In this document: positions 27,592-36,303 of the stretch, in pieces
Layout of the letters: each line of letters opens with the position of its first letter
Numbering within the stretch: position 1 is the stretch's first letter
DNA from: G963422445 sp963422445
GTDB taxonomy: Bacteria; Pseudomonadota; Alphaproteobacteria; Thalassobaculales; Thalassobaculaceae
NCBI GenBank assembly: GCA_963422445.2
Contig: OY729512.2
Span: 5,332,001 to 5,396,000, forward strand
Length of the DNA stretch: 64,000 bases
Direction of reading: 5' to 3'
Notes under the pieces: generated by a model
What the model was told of the DNA's origin: nothing
What the model saw: the letters and a program-made list of their open reading frames with translations, nothing else
The model's database searches: none
Made by a program: the position numbers and the translations under genes

Positions 27592-28337
27592 GACCGTCCC
27601 TCCTTCAATCGGGACACGACATCTTCAGGCGCCGAACCATCCGCCGAGATCGACGGGTCCATCGCTGCGAGCACGTTGCGTATGTCCGAACAGGCGCCGC
27701 CCGGCGCGATTCCACCACTCTCCGGGCCGAACACGACAGGTTTGTCCTCCCAGGCTTCGTCCAGTGACTCGAGATCGTCGGGATCGTCGTCGGTCAGATC
27801 CGCGATATCCCCCTCGGTGGCGATGGTCTGGTTGCCGCGGGCCACGGCGGCGATACCTTGCAGAACCGCGGCATAGGGGCTTTGCCGCTTGTCGAGCCGC
27901 TCTTCCAAAACTGTCGCGATGTGGAGAATCTCGATCAGCGAGCACTGCGCATCGAGCAAGGACAGCGTCGATGCGAATTCCAGAAACAGCGGCAGATAAT
28001 CGGGCAATTCCCGATCATCGATTGTCAGTCCCTGTTGCCCGTAAAGCCCCGTCAGGTCGACCATGGCCTGGCCGCGTTCGCGGCTTTCGCCATGCACATG
28101 CTCGAACAGGTGCAATGAAAGCGACCGCGTCCGGTCGAACAGCAAGACATAACGTTCTTGCAGGTCATAGATGTCGCGCTGCCCGTAATCGTTGAGAAAG
28201 CGCAGCAGCCGGTCGAGCAGCGGTCCCGTGATCAGTCCTTCCGAGCGCAGCGCGTCGCTCATCTCGGGGATGCCGCTCCGAATCTCCTGCGTCGGATAGC
28301 AGAGTAGAACCGAAAACACCTTGAGACTTGCGATCAT
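27579..28337 (-). CDS. narJ: Nitrate reductase molybdenum cofactor assembly chaperone NarJ
   Basis: A 252-residue cytoplasmic chaperone of the TorD-like family, starting MIASLKVFSVLLCYPTQE at 28337, with the start overlapping the narH stop (ATGA). The family motif HVHGESRERGQAMVDL is present, as is LPLFLEFASTL. NarJ holds NarG until Mo-bisMGD and the first iron-sulfur cluster are inserted. The acidic C-terminal part (LTDDDPDDLESLDEAWED) is usual. Confidence 0.93.
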   Translation of the reverse strand: MIASLKVFSVLLCYPTQEIRSGIPEMSDALRSEGLITGPLLDRLLRFLNDYGQRDIYDLQERYVLLFDRTRSLSLHLFEHVHGESRERGQAMVDLTGLYGQQGLTIDDRELPDYLPLFLEFASTLSLLDAQCSLIEILHIATVLEERLDKRQSPYAAVLQGIAAVARGNQTIATEGDIADLTDDDPDDLESLDEAWEDKPVVFGPESGGIAPGGACSDIRNVLAAMDPSISADGSAPEDVVSRLKEGRSWTP

Positions 28338-29866
28338 CGGTTGGACTCCACCATTGCCGCATCGGCGGACACGGTCCGGCGTCGGCCGAACAGACCGGAG
28401 TCGCTGATGCCGTCGGAGCATCCGTTTCCGAAACTGAAGCCGCAGGAACCGCGCAGATCGAGGGCATTCTCACCGATCTCGCGATGCGCCGTCGGGATCA
28501 CGAAGCGGTCTTCGTAGTTGGCGATTGCCATGAGTTGGTACATCTCGAGAATTTGATCGGGCGTCATGCCCACCCGCGCCGCCACGGCTTCGTCAATGAC
28601 GCCATCGACAGTTCTCGCGCGCATGAAGGCCCGCATCGCGAGCATCCGCTCGAGCCCTTCGATCACCGGCTGTTCCTTGCCGGCAGTGAGGAGATTGGCC
28701 AGATACCGGACCGGGATCCTGAGCGAGCGGACATCGGGCAATCCGTCATCGTGCCCGAGGTGACCGATATCCGCGGCCGATTGGATGGGCGAGAGCGGCG
28801 GCACATACCAGACCATCGGCAGGGTCCGGTATTCCGGATGCAACGGGAAAGCAATTTTCCATTCCATCGCCATTTTGCGAACTGGTGAATTCCGCGCCGC
28901 TTCGATCCAGCTTTCGGGCACGCCGTCGTGAAGCGCCTGTTCGACCACCGCGGGGTCGTTCGGGTCGAGGAAGATGTCGAGCTGGGCTTGGTAAAGATCC
29001 TGCTCGTCGGGAACCGAGGCTGCCTCGGCAATCCGATCCGCGTCGTAGAGTAACACGCCAAGATAGCGGATTCGCCCGACGCAGGTCTCCGAGCAGACCG
29101 TTGGCTCGCCAGCTTCGATGCGGGGGTAGCAGAAAATGCATTTTTCCGATTTGCCGGATGACCAGTTGAAGTAAATCTTCTTGTACGGACAACCCGAAAC
29201 GCACATGCGCCAACCGCGGCATTTCTCCTGATCGATCAGGACGATGCCGTCTTCTTCGCGCTTGTAGATCGAACCGGACGGACAGGCGGCAACGCAGGTC
29301 GGATTGAGACAGTGTTCGCAGAGCCGCGGCAGATACATCATGAAGGTATTTTCGAAAGCGCCGTAGATCTCTTTCTCGAGATTCTCGAAATTGCTGTCCT
29401 GCGACCGCTTGCTGAACTCTCCGCCCAGAATCTCTTCCCAGTTCGGTCCCCAGGAGATTTTCTCCATACGTTCGCCAGTGATCAGCGACCGCGGCCGCGC
29501 TGTTGGAACTGCCCCGGATTCCGGCGCCGACGCGAGGTGCTCGTAATCGAAGGTGAATGGTTCATAATAGTCATCGATTTCCGGCAAGTCCGGATTGGCG
29601 AAGATCTTGGCGATGATGCGCCACTTCGCTCCCATTTTCGGCTCGATCTTGCCGCCGCGCGTGCGGGTCCAGCCGCCGTTCCAGCGTTTCTGGTTTTCCC
29701 AGTCCTTCGGATAGCCGATTCCGGGTTTGGTTTCGACGTTGTTGAACCAGGCGTATTCGACGCCTTCGCGGCTGGTCCAGACATTCTTGCAGGTCACCGA
29801 GCAGGTATGGCACCCGATGCATTTGTCAAGATTCAGAACCTTTGCGACCTGTGCCCGTACTTTCAT
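28334..29866 (-). CDS. narH: Respiratory nitrate reductase beta subunit NarH
   Basis: A 510-residue protein from ATG 29866 behind AAGGAGA. Four cysteine clusters carry the Fe-S centres: CIGCHTCSVTCKNVW near residue 16, CEHCLNPTCVAACPSG, CRGWRMCVSGCPYKK (a Trp replaces one Cys, as expected for the [3Fe-4S] centre) and CIFCYPR...CSETC. NarH relays electrons from NarI to NarG on the cytoplasmic face. Its start overlaps the narG stop. Confidence 0.96.
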   Translation of the reverse strand: MKVRAQVAKVLNLDKCIGCHTCSVTCKNVWTSREGVEYAWFNNVETKPGIGYPKDWENQKRWNGGWTRTRGGKIEPKMGAKWRIIAKIFANPDLPEIDDYYEPFTFDYEHLASAPESGAVPTARPRSLITGERMEKISWGPNWEEILGGEFSKRSQDSNFENLEKEIYGAFENTFMMYLPRLCEHCLNPTCVAACPSGSIYKREEDGIVLIDQEKCRGWRMCVSGCPYKKIYFNWSSGKSEKCIFCYPRIEAGEPTVCSETCVGRIRYLGVLLYDADRIAEAASVPDEQDLYQAQLDIFLDPNDPAVVEQALHDGVPESWIEAARNSPVRKMAMEWKIAFPLHPEYRTLPMVWYVPPLSPIQSAADIGHLGHDDGLPDVRSLRIPVRYLANLLTAGKEQPVIEGLERMLAMRAFMRARTVDGVIDEAVAARVGMTPDQILEMYQLMAIANYEDRFVIPTAHREIGENALDLRGSCGFSFGNGCSDGISDSGLFGRRRTVSADAAMVESNR

Positions 29867-32800
29867 CGAATTGTCTCCTTCTGCGCGCGCGGCTCCGCGT
29901 CGAGCCAATCAACGGTCCGCATCTTGCGGACGATCACGAACTCGTCTCGGTTCGATCCGACCGTGCCGTGATAGTTGAAACCATAGGATTGCTGGGCATA
30001 GCCGCCGATCATGTGGGTCGGCTTGATGACCGTCCGGGTGACCGAGTTATGGATGCCGCCGCGCCGTTGCGTGGTTTCCGAGCCCGGCGTGTTCACGATC
30101 TTCTCCTGAGCGTGATACATGTAGAGCGTACCCTCCATGATGCGTTGCGAGACCACGGCCCGGGCAGTGAGGGCGCCGTTGACGTTATAGGCTTCGACCC
30201 AGTCGTTATCCTCGATTCCGGCCCGTGCCGCATCGGCTTCGCTGATCCAGACGACCGGACCGCCACGGTTGAGGGTCAACATCAGAAGATTGTCGGTATA
30301 GGTCGAATGAATGCCCCATTTCTGGTGCGGCGTGATGAAATTGAGCACCAGTTGCGGATTGCCGTTCGATTTCTCCTCGATGACCGGGGCGATAGTTCTG
30401 GTGTCGATCGGCGGCCGATAGACACAGAATCCTTCGCCGAAGGCCCGCATCCAGAGATGGTCTTGGTACAGCTGCTGGCGGCCGGTCAGGGTGCGCCAGG
30501 GAATCAGTTCGTGGACATTGGTGTAGCCCGCATTGTAGCAAACGCTCTCGCTTTCCAGCCCCGACCATGTCGGGGACGAGATGATCTTGCGCGGCTGGGC
30601 GACGAGATCGCGAAAACGGATTTTCTCGTCATGTTTCGAGGTTGCGAGATGGGTGTGGTCGCGGCCGGTATGGTGGCTTAGAGCATCCCACGCCTTGACC
30701 GCGACATCACCGTTGGTTTCGGGCGCCAGCATGAGGATCACTTCGGTAGCGTCGATATCGGTCTCGATGCGCGGGCGGCCGTGGCCCGGTCCGCCGCCGG
30801 TCACGGCGCCGTTGAGATCCCGGAGGCGCCGGACCTCGTCCTCGGTATTCCATGAGATGCCCTTGCCGCCGTTGCCGAGCTTGTCCATCAGCGGTCCGAG
30901 GGCCGTGAACAGCCCGTACAGGTTCGGATAGTCCCGTTCGACAACAGTGATCTGCGGCATGGTCTTGCCGGGTACCGGTTCGACCTCGTCCTGCTTCCAA
31001 TCCTTCACGTCCAGAGGTTGGGCTAGTTCCAGCGGTGTGTCATGCAGGATCGGTGTCAGAACGACATCCTGTTCCGCGCCCAGGATCTCGGGGGCGATCC
31101 GGGAGAATGCGGCAGCGAATCCCTTGAAAATGTCCCAATCCGTCCGACATTCCCACAGCGGATCCACAGCCGCGGTCAACGGGTGGATGAAGGGATGCAT
31201 GTCGGAGGTGTTGAGGTCGTTCTTTTCGTACCAGGTTGCCGTCGGCAACACGATGTCGGAGTACACGCAGGTCGTCGACATGCGAAAATCTATGGTCACG
31301 AGAAGATCGAGTTTGCCTTCCGGTGCCTCGTCGCGCCAGGTTGCCTCGACGGGTTTCTGTCCACCGGTCGCGCCGAGGTCTTTGCCCATTACGCCATGGC
31401 TGGTGCCAAGCAGATGCTTGAGAAAATACTCATGGCCCTTGCCCGAAGACCCAAGCAGATTGGACCGCCAGACGAAGAGGTTGCGGGGCCAGTTGACCGG
31501 ATTGTCGGGATCCTCGCATGACAGGCGCAGCGAGCCGTCCTTCAACCCGTCGACGACGTGGTCGCGCGGGTCACGTCCGGCTGCCTGGGCCGCTTTGGCA
31601 ATGTCGAGCGGATTGGTCTCCAACTGCGGTGCTGACGGCAGCCAGCCCATCCGCTCGGCGCGGATGTTGAAATCGATGAGTGAGCCGCTCCAGGCTCCTG
31701 ATGGTGCCGTGGGAGAGAGCAGTTCACCGACATCCAGGGTTTCGTAACGCCACTGGTTGGTGTGGCCGTACCAGAACGAGGTCGAATTCATGTGCCGCGG
31801 TGGCCTCGCCCAGTCGAGCCCGAACGCGAGCGGTAGCCAGCCAGTCTGCGGGCGAAGTTTTTCCTGGCCGACATAGTGGCACCAGCCGCCGCCGGATTGC
31901 CCGATGCAGCCGCACATGACCAGGAGATTGATGATCGCCCGGTAGCTCATGTCCATGTGGTACCAATGATTCAGGCCGGCGCCGAGAATGACCATGGAGC
32001 GGCCCCGGGTCTTTTCGGCGTTGCGTGCGAATTCCCGGGCCACGGTCTCGATCGATGTTCGCGGAACTCCGGTGACGGTTTCGGCCCAGGCCGGGGTATA
32101 GGGAGTGTCCATGTCGTACCGCGCCGCGGCATCGTTGCCGCCGAGGCCCTGGTCAACGCCGTAATTTGCCATCAGCAAGTCGTGGACGGTCGCGACCGAT
32201 GTCTTGCCATCGGTCAGGTCGAGAATGCGGACCGGGACGTTGCGGCGCAGGACATCCGGGTGATCGGTGCTGCGGAAATGGTCGTGTCTGCGGTTTCCGA
32301 AATACGGGAACCCGACCGCCACGACTGCATCATGGTGTGACTTGCCGACCAGGCTGAGCGCCAGTTCGGTTGCGGCTCCCCCGGCTTCGTGCTCGCTCAG
32401 GTTCCAGGCGCCGTCCTCGCCCCAGCGGAATCCGACGGAGCCGAGTGGCACCACGACACTGCCGCTCGGCTCGTCGATTGCGACGGTTTTCCATTGCGGA
32501 TTGTTGGCCTGATCGAGATTATCCTGGAAATCGGACGCCCGGACCAGCCGTTCGGGAACATGGACGCCGTCCCGTTCGACCAGCCGAACGAGCATCGGCA
32601 TGTCGGTGTAGCGCCGGCAGTACTCCCGAAAATACGGCGTTTGCCGGTCGACGTGAAACTCTTGCAGGACGACATGCCCCATGGCCATCGCGAGGGCGGA
32701 ATCGGTGCCCTGTTTGGGGTGCAGCCAGACATCGGCAAACTTGGCTGCCTCCGAATAGTCCGGGCTGACAACCACCGATCGGGCCCCCTTGTAGCGCGCT

Positions 32801-33609
32801 TCGGTATAGAAATGCGCATCCGGGGTCCGGGTCTGCGGAACATTCGATCCCCACAGGATCAGGAACCCGGAATTATACCAGTCTGCGCTTTCCGGCACAT
32901 CGGTCTGTTCGCCCCAGGTCTGGGGCGATGCCGGCGGCAGATCGCAATACCAGTCGTAGAACGACATGCAGACGCCGCCGAGCAGCGAGACATAGCGTGA
33001 CCCTGCGGCGTAGGACACCATCGACATCGCCGGAATTGGCGAAAAGCCGATGACCCGGTCCGGGCCATAGGTCCGGACGGTATAGGCATTCGCCGCCGCG
33101 ACGATCTCGTTGATCTCGTCCCATTCGGCCCGGATGAATCCGCCCATCCCGCGGCTCCGGATCCAGTTGGACCGCTTGTCAGGATCCTCGACAATGTTCG
33201 TCCATGCCGCGACCGGGGTCATGGTCTGCCGGGCTCCGCGCCAAAGCTTGATCAGGCAGGAGCGGACAAGCGGATATTTGATCCGGTTGCCGGAGTAGAG
33301 ATACCAACTGTAGCTGGCGCCGCGGCTGCACCCGCGTGGTTCGTGGTTGGGAAGGTCGGGCCGGGTTCGCGGGTAGTCGGTCTGTTGGGTTTCCCAAGTA
33401 ACGATGCCGCTCTTGACATAGATCTTCCATGAACACGATCCGGTGCAGTTGGTTCCGTGGGTCGAGCGGACGATCTTGTCGTGCTGCCAGCGCTTGCGGT
33501 AACTGTCTTCCCAGCTCCGGTCCTCACGGGTGGCGATGCCATGGCCGCCGGAGAAACCACCGATGTTTTTCCTGGTGAAGAAATTGAGGCGATCCAGAAG
33601 ATGGCTCAT
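29863..33609 (-). CDS. narG: Respiratory nitrate reductase alpha subunit NarG
   Basis: A 1248-residue molybdenum catalytic subunit. The N-terminal Fe-S motif HGTNCTGSCSWKIYVKSG lies near residues 50-67, with a distal Cys in EPRGCSRGASYSW. The molybdopterin-binding landmarks PIPAMSMVSYAAGSRYVSL and YCDLPPASPQTWGEQTDVPE include the loop that holds the catalytic Asp region. Reduces nitrate to nitrite with quinol-derived electrons. The start is behind GGAGACGAAAGTC. It is separated from its natural upstream partner narK2 by an IS630. Confidence 0.97.
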   Translation of the reverse strand: MSHLLDRLNFFTRKNIGGFSGGHGIATREDRSWEDSYRKRWQHDKIVRSTHGTNCTGSCSWKIYVKSGIVTWETQQTDYPRTRPDLPNHEPRGCSRGASYSWYLYSGNRIKYPLVRSCLIKLWRGARQTMTPVAAWTNIVEDPDKRSNWIRSRGMGGFIRAEWDEINEIVAAANAYTVRTYGPDRVIGFSPIPAMSMVSYAAGSRYVSLLGGVCMSFYDWYCDLPPASPQTWGEQTDVPESADWYNSGFLILWGSNVPQTRTPDAHFYTEARYKGARSVVVSPDYSEAAKFADVWLHPKQGTDSALAMAMGHVVLQEFHVDRQTPYFREYCRRYTDMPMLVRLVERDGVHVPERLVRASDFQDNLDQANNPQWKTVAIDEPSGSVVVPLGSVGFRWGEDGAWNLSEHEAGGAATELALSLVGKSHHDAVVAVGFPYFGNRRHDHFRSTDHPDVLRRNVPVRILDLTDGKTSVATVHDLLMANYGVDQGLGGNDAAARYDMDTPYTPAWAETVTGVPRTSIETVAREFARNAEKTRGRSMVILGAGLNHWYHMDMSYRAIINLLVMCGCIGQSGGGWCHYVGQEKLRPQTGWLPLAFGLDWARPPRHMNSTSFWYGHTNQWRYETLDVGELLSPTAPSGAWSGSLIDFNIRAERMGWLPSAPQLETNPLDIAKAAQAAGRDPRDHVVDGLKDGSLRLSCEDPDNPVNWPRNLFVWRSNLLGSSGKGHEYFLKHLLGTSHGVMGKDLGATGGQKPVEATWRDEAPEGKLDLLVTIDFRMSTTCVYSDIVLPTATWYEKNDLNTSDMHPFIHPLTAAVDPLWECRTDWDIFKGFAAAFSRIAPEILGAEQDVVLTPILHDTPLELAQPLDVKDWKQDEVEPVPGKTMPQITVVERDYPNLYGLFTALGPLMDKLGNGGKGISWNTEDEVRRLRDLNGAVTGGGPGHGRPRIETDIDATEVILMLAPETNGDVAVKAWDALSHHTGRDHTHLATSKHDEKIRFRDLVAQPRKIISSPTWSGLESESVCYNAGYTNVHELIPWRTLTGRQQLYQDHLWMRAFGEGFCVYRPPIDTRTIAPVIEEKSNGNPQLVLNFITPHQKWGIHSTYTDNLLMLTLNRGGPVVWISEADAARAGIEDNDWVEAYNVNGALTARAVVSQRIMEGTLYMYHAQEKIVNTPGSETTQRRGGIHNSVTRTVIKPTHMIGGYAQQSYGFNYHGTVGSNRDEFVIVRKMRTVDWLDAEPRAQKETIR

Positions 33610-33634
33610 GACTTTCGTCTCCGGTTTCCGTCAT

Positions 33635-33657
33635 GACCGCCGCACCGGGTGGCGGTC
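33635..33657 (-). other. Hairpin in the narK2-narG interval
   Basis: GACCGCC (33635-33641) pairs with GGCGGTC (33651-33657) across a 9-base loop. It lies in the leader of narG, about 26 bases upstream of its start, and has no T-run. It could be an mRNA processing or stability element between narK2 and narG, but this is speculation. Confidence 0.35.
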
Positions 33658-33665
33658 TGTCGGGA

Positions 33666-33710
33666 TCAGCTTGGCACCGGTGCTCCGGGCCGGGTGTAGA
33701 AGAAGACCAC
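33666..33710 (-). pseudogene. narK2: Detached 3' end of narK2
   Basis: Joining this segment to the narK2 frame right of the IS630 (keeping one TA) gives LALVVFFYTRPGAPVPS followed by TGA at 33666-33668. These 13 residues complete the last membrane helix and tail, so they are the displaced end of narK2. Confidence 0.88.
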
Positions 33711-33712
33711 TA

Positions 33713-34890
33713 GTGTCCTGATTCCAAAGTTCGTACCGTTATGATGTTGCGGCTGCAGCGGTTTCGAGGGTCCTGAGGCAGAAGCGCTTGATGGACGCCA
33801 GGATTTCATCGGCTGTCTTGTGCCAGCGGAAGGGCTTGGGGTCCTCGTTGACGGTGTCGATGTACCCGGTGATCGCCTGCTCCAGCTCGACGGTCGATCG
33901 GTGAACCCCGTGCCGGATCTGCTTCTCTGTCAGATCGGCGAAGAAGCGCTCGACTTGGTTGAGCCACGAGGCAGAGGTCGGGGTGAAGTGAACATGCCAG
34001 CGCGGTCGCCGGGCGAACCAGTCGCGGATCGTCTTCGTCTTGTGGGTCGAGTAGTTGTCCATGACGATGTGGATCTCGAGGTCGGGCGGCACGTTGGCCT
34101 CGACGTGATCCAGGAACTTGCGGAACTCCACGCTGCGGTGGCGCCGATAGCACTGTCCGATGACCTTGCCTGTGGCGACGTCAAGGGCTGCGAAGAGCGA
34201 GGTCGTGCCGTTGCGCTTGTAATCGTGAGTGCGCCGCTCGACCTGCCCCGGGCGCAGCGGCAGCAGCGGCTGGGTGCGATCGAGGGCCTGAACCTGCGAT
34301 TTCTCGTCCACGCAGAGGACCATGGCATGCTGCGGCGGGTCCACGTAGAGCCCCACGATGTCGCGCGTCTTGTCCACGAAGTAGGGGTCTGCCGAGAGCT
34401 TGAAGGTCTCGCTCCTGTGCGGCTGAAGGGAAAAGGCTCGCCAGATGCGATTGACCGTCGACGGCGCATACCCCGTCGCCTGCGCCATCGAGCGCGTGCT
34501 CCATTGGGTCGCGTCACGAGGCTTCTCCTCAAGCGTCTTGCGCACCACCTCGGCCACGGCGTCGTCATCGATGCGCCGGGGACGGCCGGAGCGCGGCTCG
34601 TCGTCAAGCCCGTCAAGACGATGCTCTGCGAAGCGATTGCGCCACTTCCTGGCGGTCTGGCTGGTCACGCCCAGCACGCTCCCAATCTGCACATTGGTAA
34701 GCCCTTCGGCCGCCAGCAGCACGATGTGCGCCCGATCGGACAGGCCTCGCCAGACTTTGCGCCCGCGCGCCAGCCGCTCAAGCTCGTTGCGCTCGTCCGC
34801 GCTCAGCTTGATCTCCACCGAAAGTCGCATCACCATGCCCCCCGAATCGACACCACCCCCTTAACAATACGAACTTTGCGTACAGGACAC
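33713..34890 (-). mobile_element. IS630-family element (type IS630-B) inside narK2, 1178 bp
   Basis: Ends GTGTCCTGATTCCAAAGTTC (left) and GTGTCCTGTACGCAAAGTTC (complement of right end), flanked by TA at 33711-33712 and 34891-34892. The target was CTAG within narK2. The transposase is intact. It is unrelated in ends and only distantly related in protein to the IS630-A copies. Confidence 0.93.
33739..34836 (-). CDS. IS630-family transposase (IS630-B), intact
   Basis: A 365-residue single-frame transposase. The N-terminal helix-turn-helix part reads RAHIVLLAAEGLTNVQIGSVLG, followed by a winged-helix region (WSTRSMAQATGYAPSTVNRIW). The DDE core has D in VLCVDEKSQVQALDR, D in IVMDNYSTHKT and E in SASWLNQVERFFADLT. 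It reads in the same direction as the nar operon. Intact, so potentially mobile. Confidence 0.93.
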   Translation of the reverse strand: MVMRLSVEIKLSADERNELERLARGRKVWRGLSDRAHIVLLAAEGLTNVQIGSVLGVTSQTARKWRNRFAEHRLDGLDDEPRSGRPRRIDDDAVAEVVRKTLEEKPRDATQWSTRSMAQATGYAPSTVNRIWRAFSLQPHRSETFKLSADPYFVDKTRDIVGLYVDPPQHAMVLCVDEKSQVQALDRTQPLLPLRPGQVERRTHDYKRNGTTSLFAALDVATGKVIGQCYRRHRSVEFRKFLDHVEANVPPDLEIHIVMDNYSTHKTKTIRDWFARRPRWHVHFTPTSASWLNQVERFFADLTEKQIRHGVHRSTVELEQAITGYIDTVNEDPKPFRWHKTADEILASIKRFCLRTLETAAAATS

Positions 34891-36237
34891 TAGGGCCAGA
34901 CACAGGCCGTAAAACCCCATGAAGAGGTACAACGCCCCTTCCGGACCGCCTGACAACGCGATTGACGTTCCGTAGGCTTTCGGGATGAAGAAAGCACCAT
35001 AGGCAGCAATCGCCGATGTGAAGGCGATGATCGCGGCGGATTCGCGTTCTGCCTGGCGCAAGAAGTCGGCGTCGTTCAGATCCGGCATCAGGCGCCGGAT
35101 TTCCTGGCGAAGGATTGTCGGGATCATCTGGAATGTTGATGCATTTCCGACCCCGGTGGCGAAGAATAGCACCATGAACATGGCGAAAAAGCCCCAGAAG
35201 GCGCCTGGTTGATCTTTGATAGACAGAAAGAACAACACCAGTGCCACGGCAATGATCATGGCAAGGAATGACCAGAAGGTGACGCGGCCGCCGCCGTAAC
35301 GGTCCGAGATCCAGCCCGTCGCGGCCCGGCTCAGGGCGCCCACCAGCGGTCCGAGGAAGATGAACTGAAGCGAGTCGACATGCGGAAACTGGGTTTTTGC
35401 GAGCAGCGGGAATCCGGCCGAGTATCCGATGAAAGATCCGAAGGTTCCGGTATAGAGGATGCACATGATCCAGTTGTGCCTGCGCCGGAAGATGATCGAC
35501 TGCTCGCGGAACGTTGCGCGTGCCGAGGCGATGTCGTCCATGCCGAACCAGGCGGCGATTGCAGCGACAGCAATGAACGGCACCCAGACAAAGCCGGCAT
35601 TCTGCAGCCAGAGACCGTCGCTGGATCCGGCGACAGTCTGCGGCCCGCCGGCAAGCGTGCCGAATACACCGCTGACAATGATCAGCGGCACCACGCATTG
35701 CATGACACTAACGCCGGCATTGCCGAGTCCGGCATTCATGGCCAGCGCATTACCCTTTTCCGTCTTGGGGAAAAAGTAGCTGATATTGGCCATTGATGAT
35801 GCGAAGTTGCCGCCGCCGAGGCCGCACAACAGCGCCAGGAACAGGAATATGCCATAGGGCGTATCCGGATCCTGTACGGCAAAACCGATGCCGAGCGCGG
35901 GCAGCAGAAGTGATGCGGTCGAGAGCGTCGTCCATCGCCGGCCGCCAAAGATCGGTATCATGAACGAATAGAAAATCCGCAGTGTTGCGCCGGACAGGCC
36001 CGGAAGCGCCGCCAGCCAGAACAGTTCTCCGGTCGAGTACGCGAAGCCGATCTCCGGAAGTCTTGCGACGACCATGCTCCAGACCAACCAGACCGAAAAC
36101 GCCAGCAATAGGCAGGGGATCGAGATCCACAGATTGCGTGCCGCAATGCGCCTGCCACGATTCTGCCAGAAGGTCGGGTTATCGGGTTCCCATTCGGTCA
36201 ATGCCCGCCGCCGGCCGCCGGCCGGTGACGTTGTCAT
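34861..36237 (-). CDS. narK2: Nitrate/nitrite transporter NarK2, C-terminus replaced by IS sequence
   Basis: The open frame encodes 458 residues of a 12-helix MFS transporter of the NarK2 (nitrate/nitrite antiporter) type: NLWISIPCLLLAFSVWLVWS, GLGGGNFASSMANISYFFP and GFYGLCLALV. The last eight residues (SCTQSSYC) come from the IS630 end. The native protein would have 463 residues ending VFFYTRPGAPVPS. Part of the final helix and the tail is therefore lost; function may be reduced or lost. narK1 lies 66 bases upstream. Confidence 0.9.
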   Translation of the reverse strand: MTTSPAGGRRRALTEWEPDNPTFWQNRGRRIAARNLWISIPCLLLAFSVWLVWSMVVARLPEIGFAYSTGELFWLAALPGLSGATLRIFYSFMIPIFGGRRWTTLSTASLLLPALGIGFAVQDPDTPYGIFLFLALLCGLGGGNFASSMANISYFFPKTEKGNALAMNAGLGNAGVSVMQCVVPLIIVSGVFGTLAGGPQTVAGSSDGLWLQNAGFVWVPFIAVAAIAAWFGMDDIASARATFREQSIIFRRRHNWIMCILYTGTFGSFIGYSAGFPLLAKTQFPHVDSLQFIFLGPLVGALSRAATGWISDRYGGGRVTFWSFLAMIIAVALVLFFLSIKDQPGAFWGFFAMFMVLFFATGVGNASTFQMIPTILRQEIRRLMPDLNDADFLRQAERESAAIIAFTSAIAAYGAFFIPKAYGTSIALSGGPEGALYLFMGFYGLCLALVSCTQSSYC

Positions 36238-36303
36238 TGTTGTTCCGTCCAGACAGTGTTGCCGATTTCGGCCATAGTTGTTCTCCTTTTCCAGCCCCGA
36301 TCT

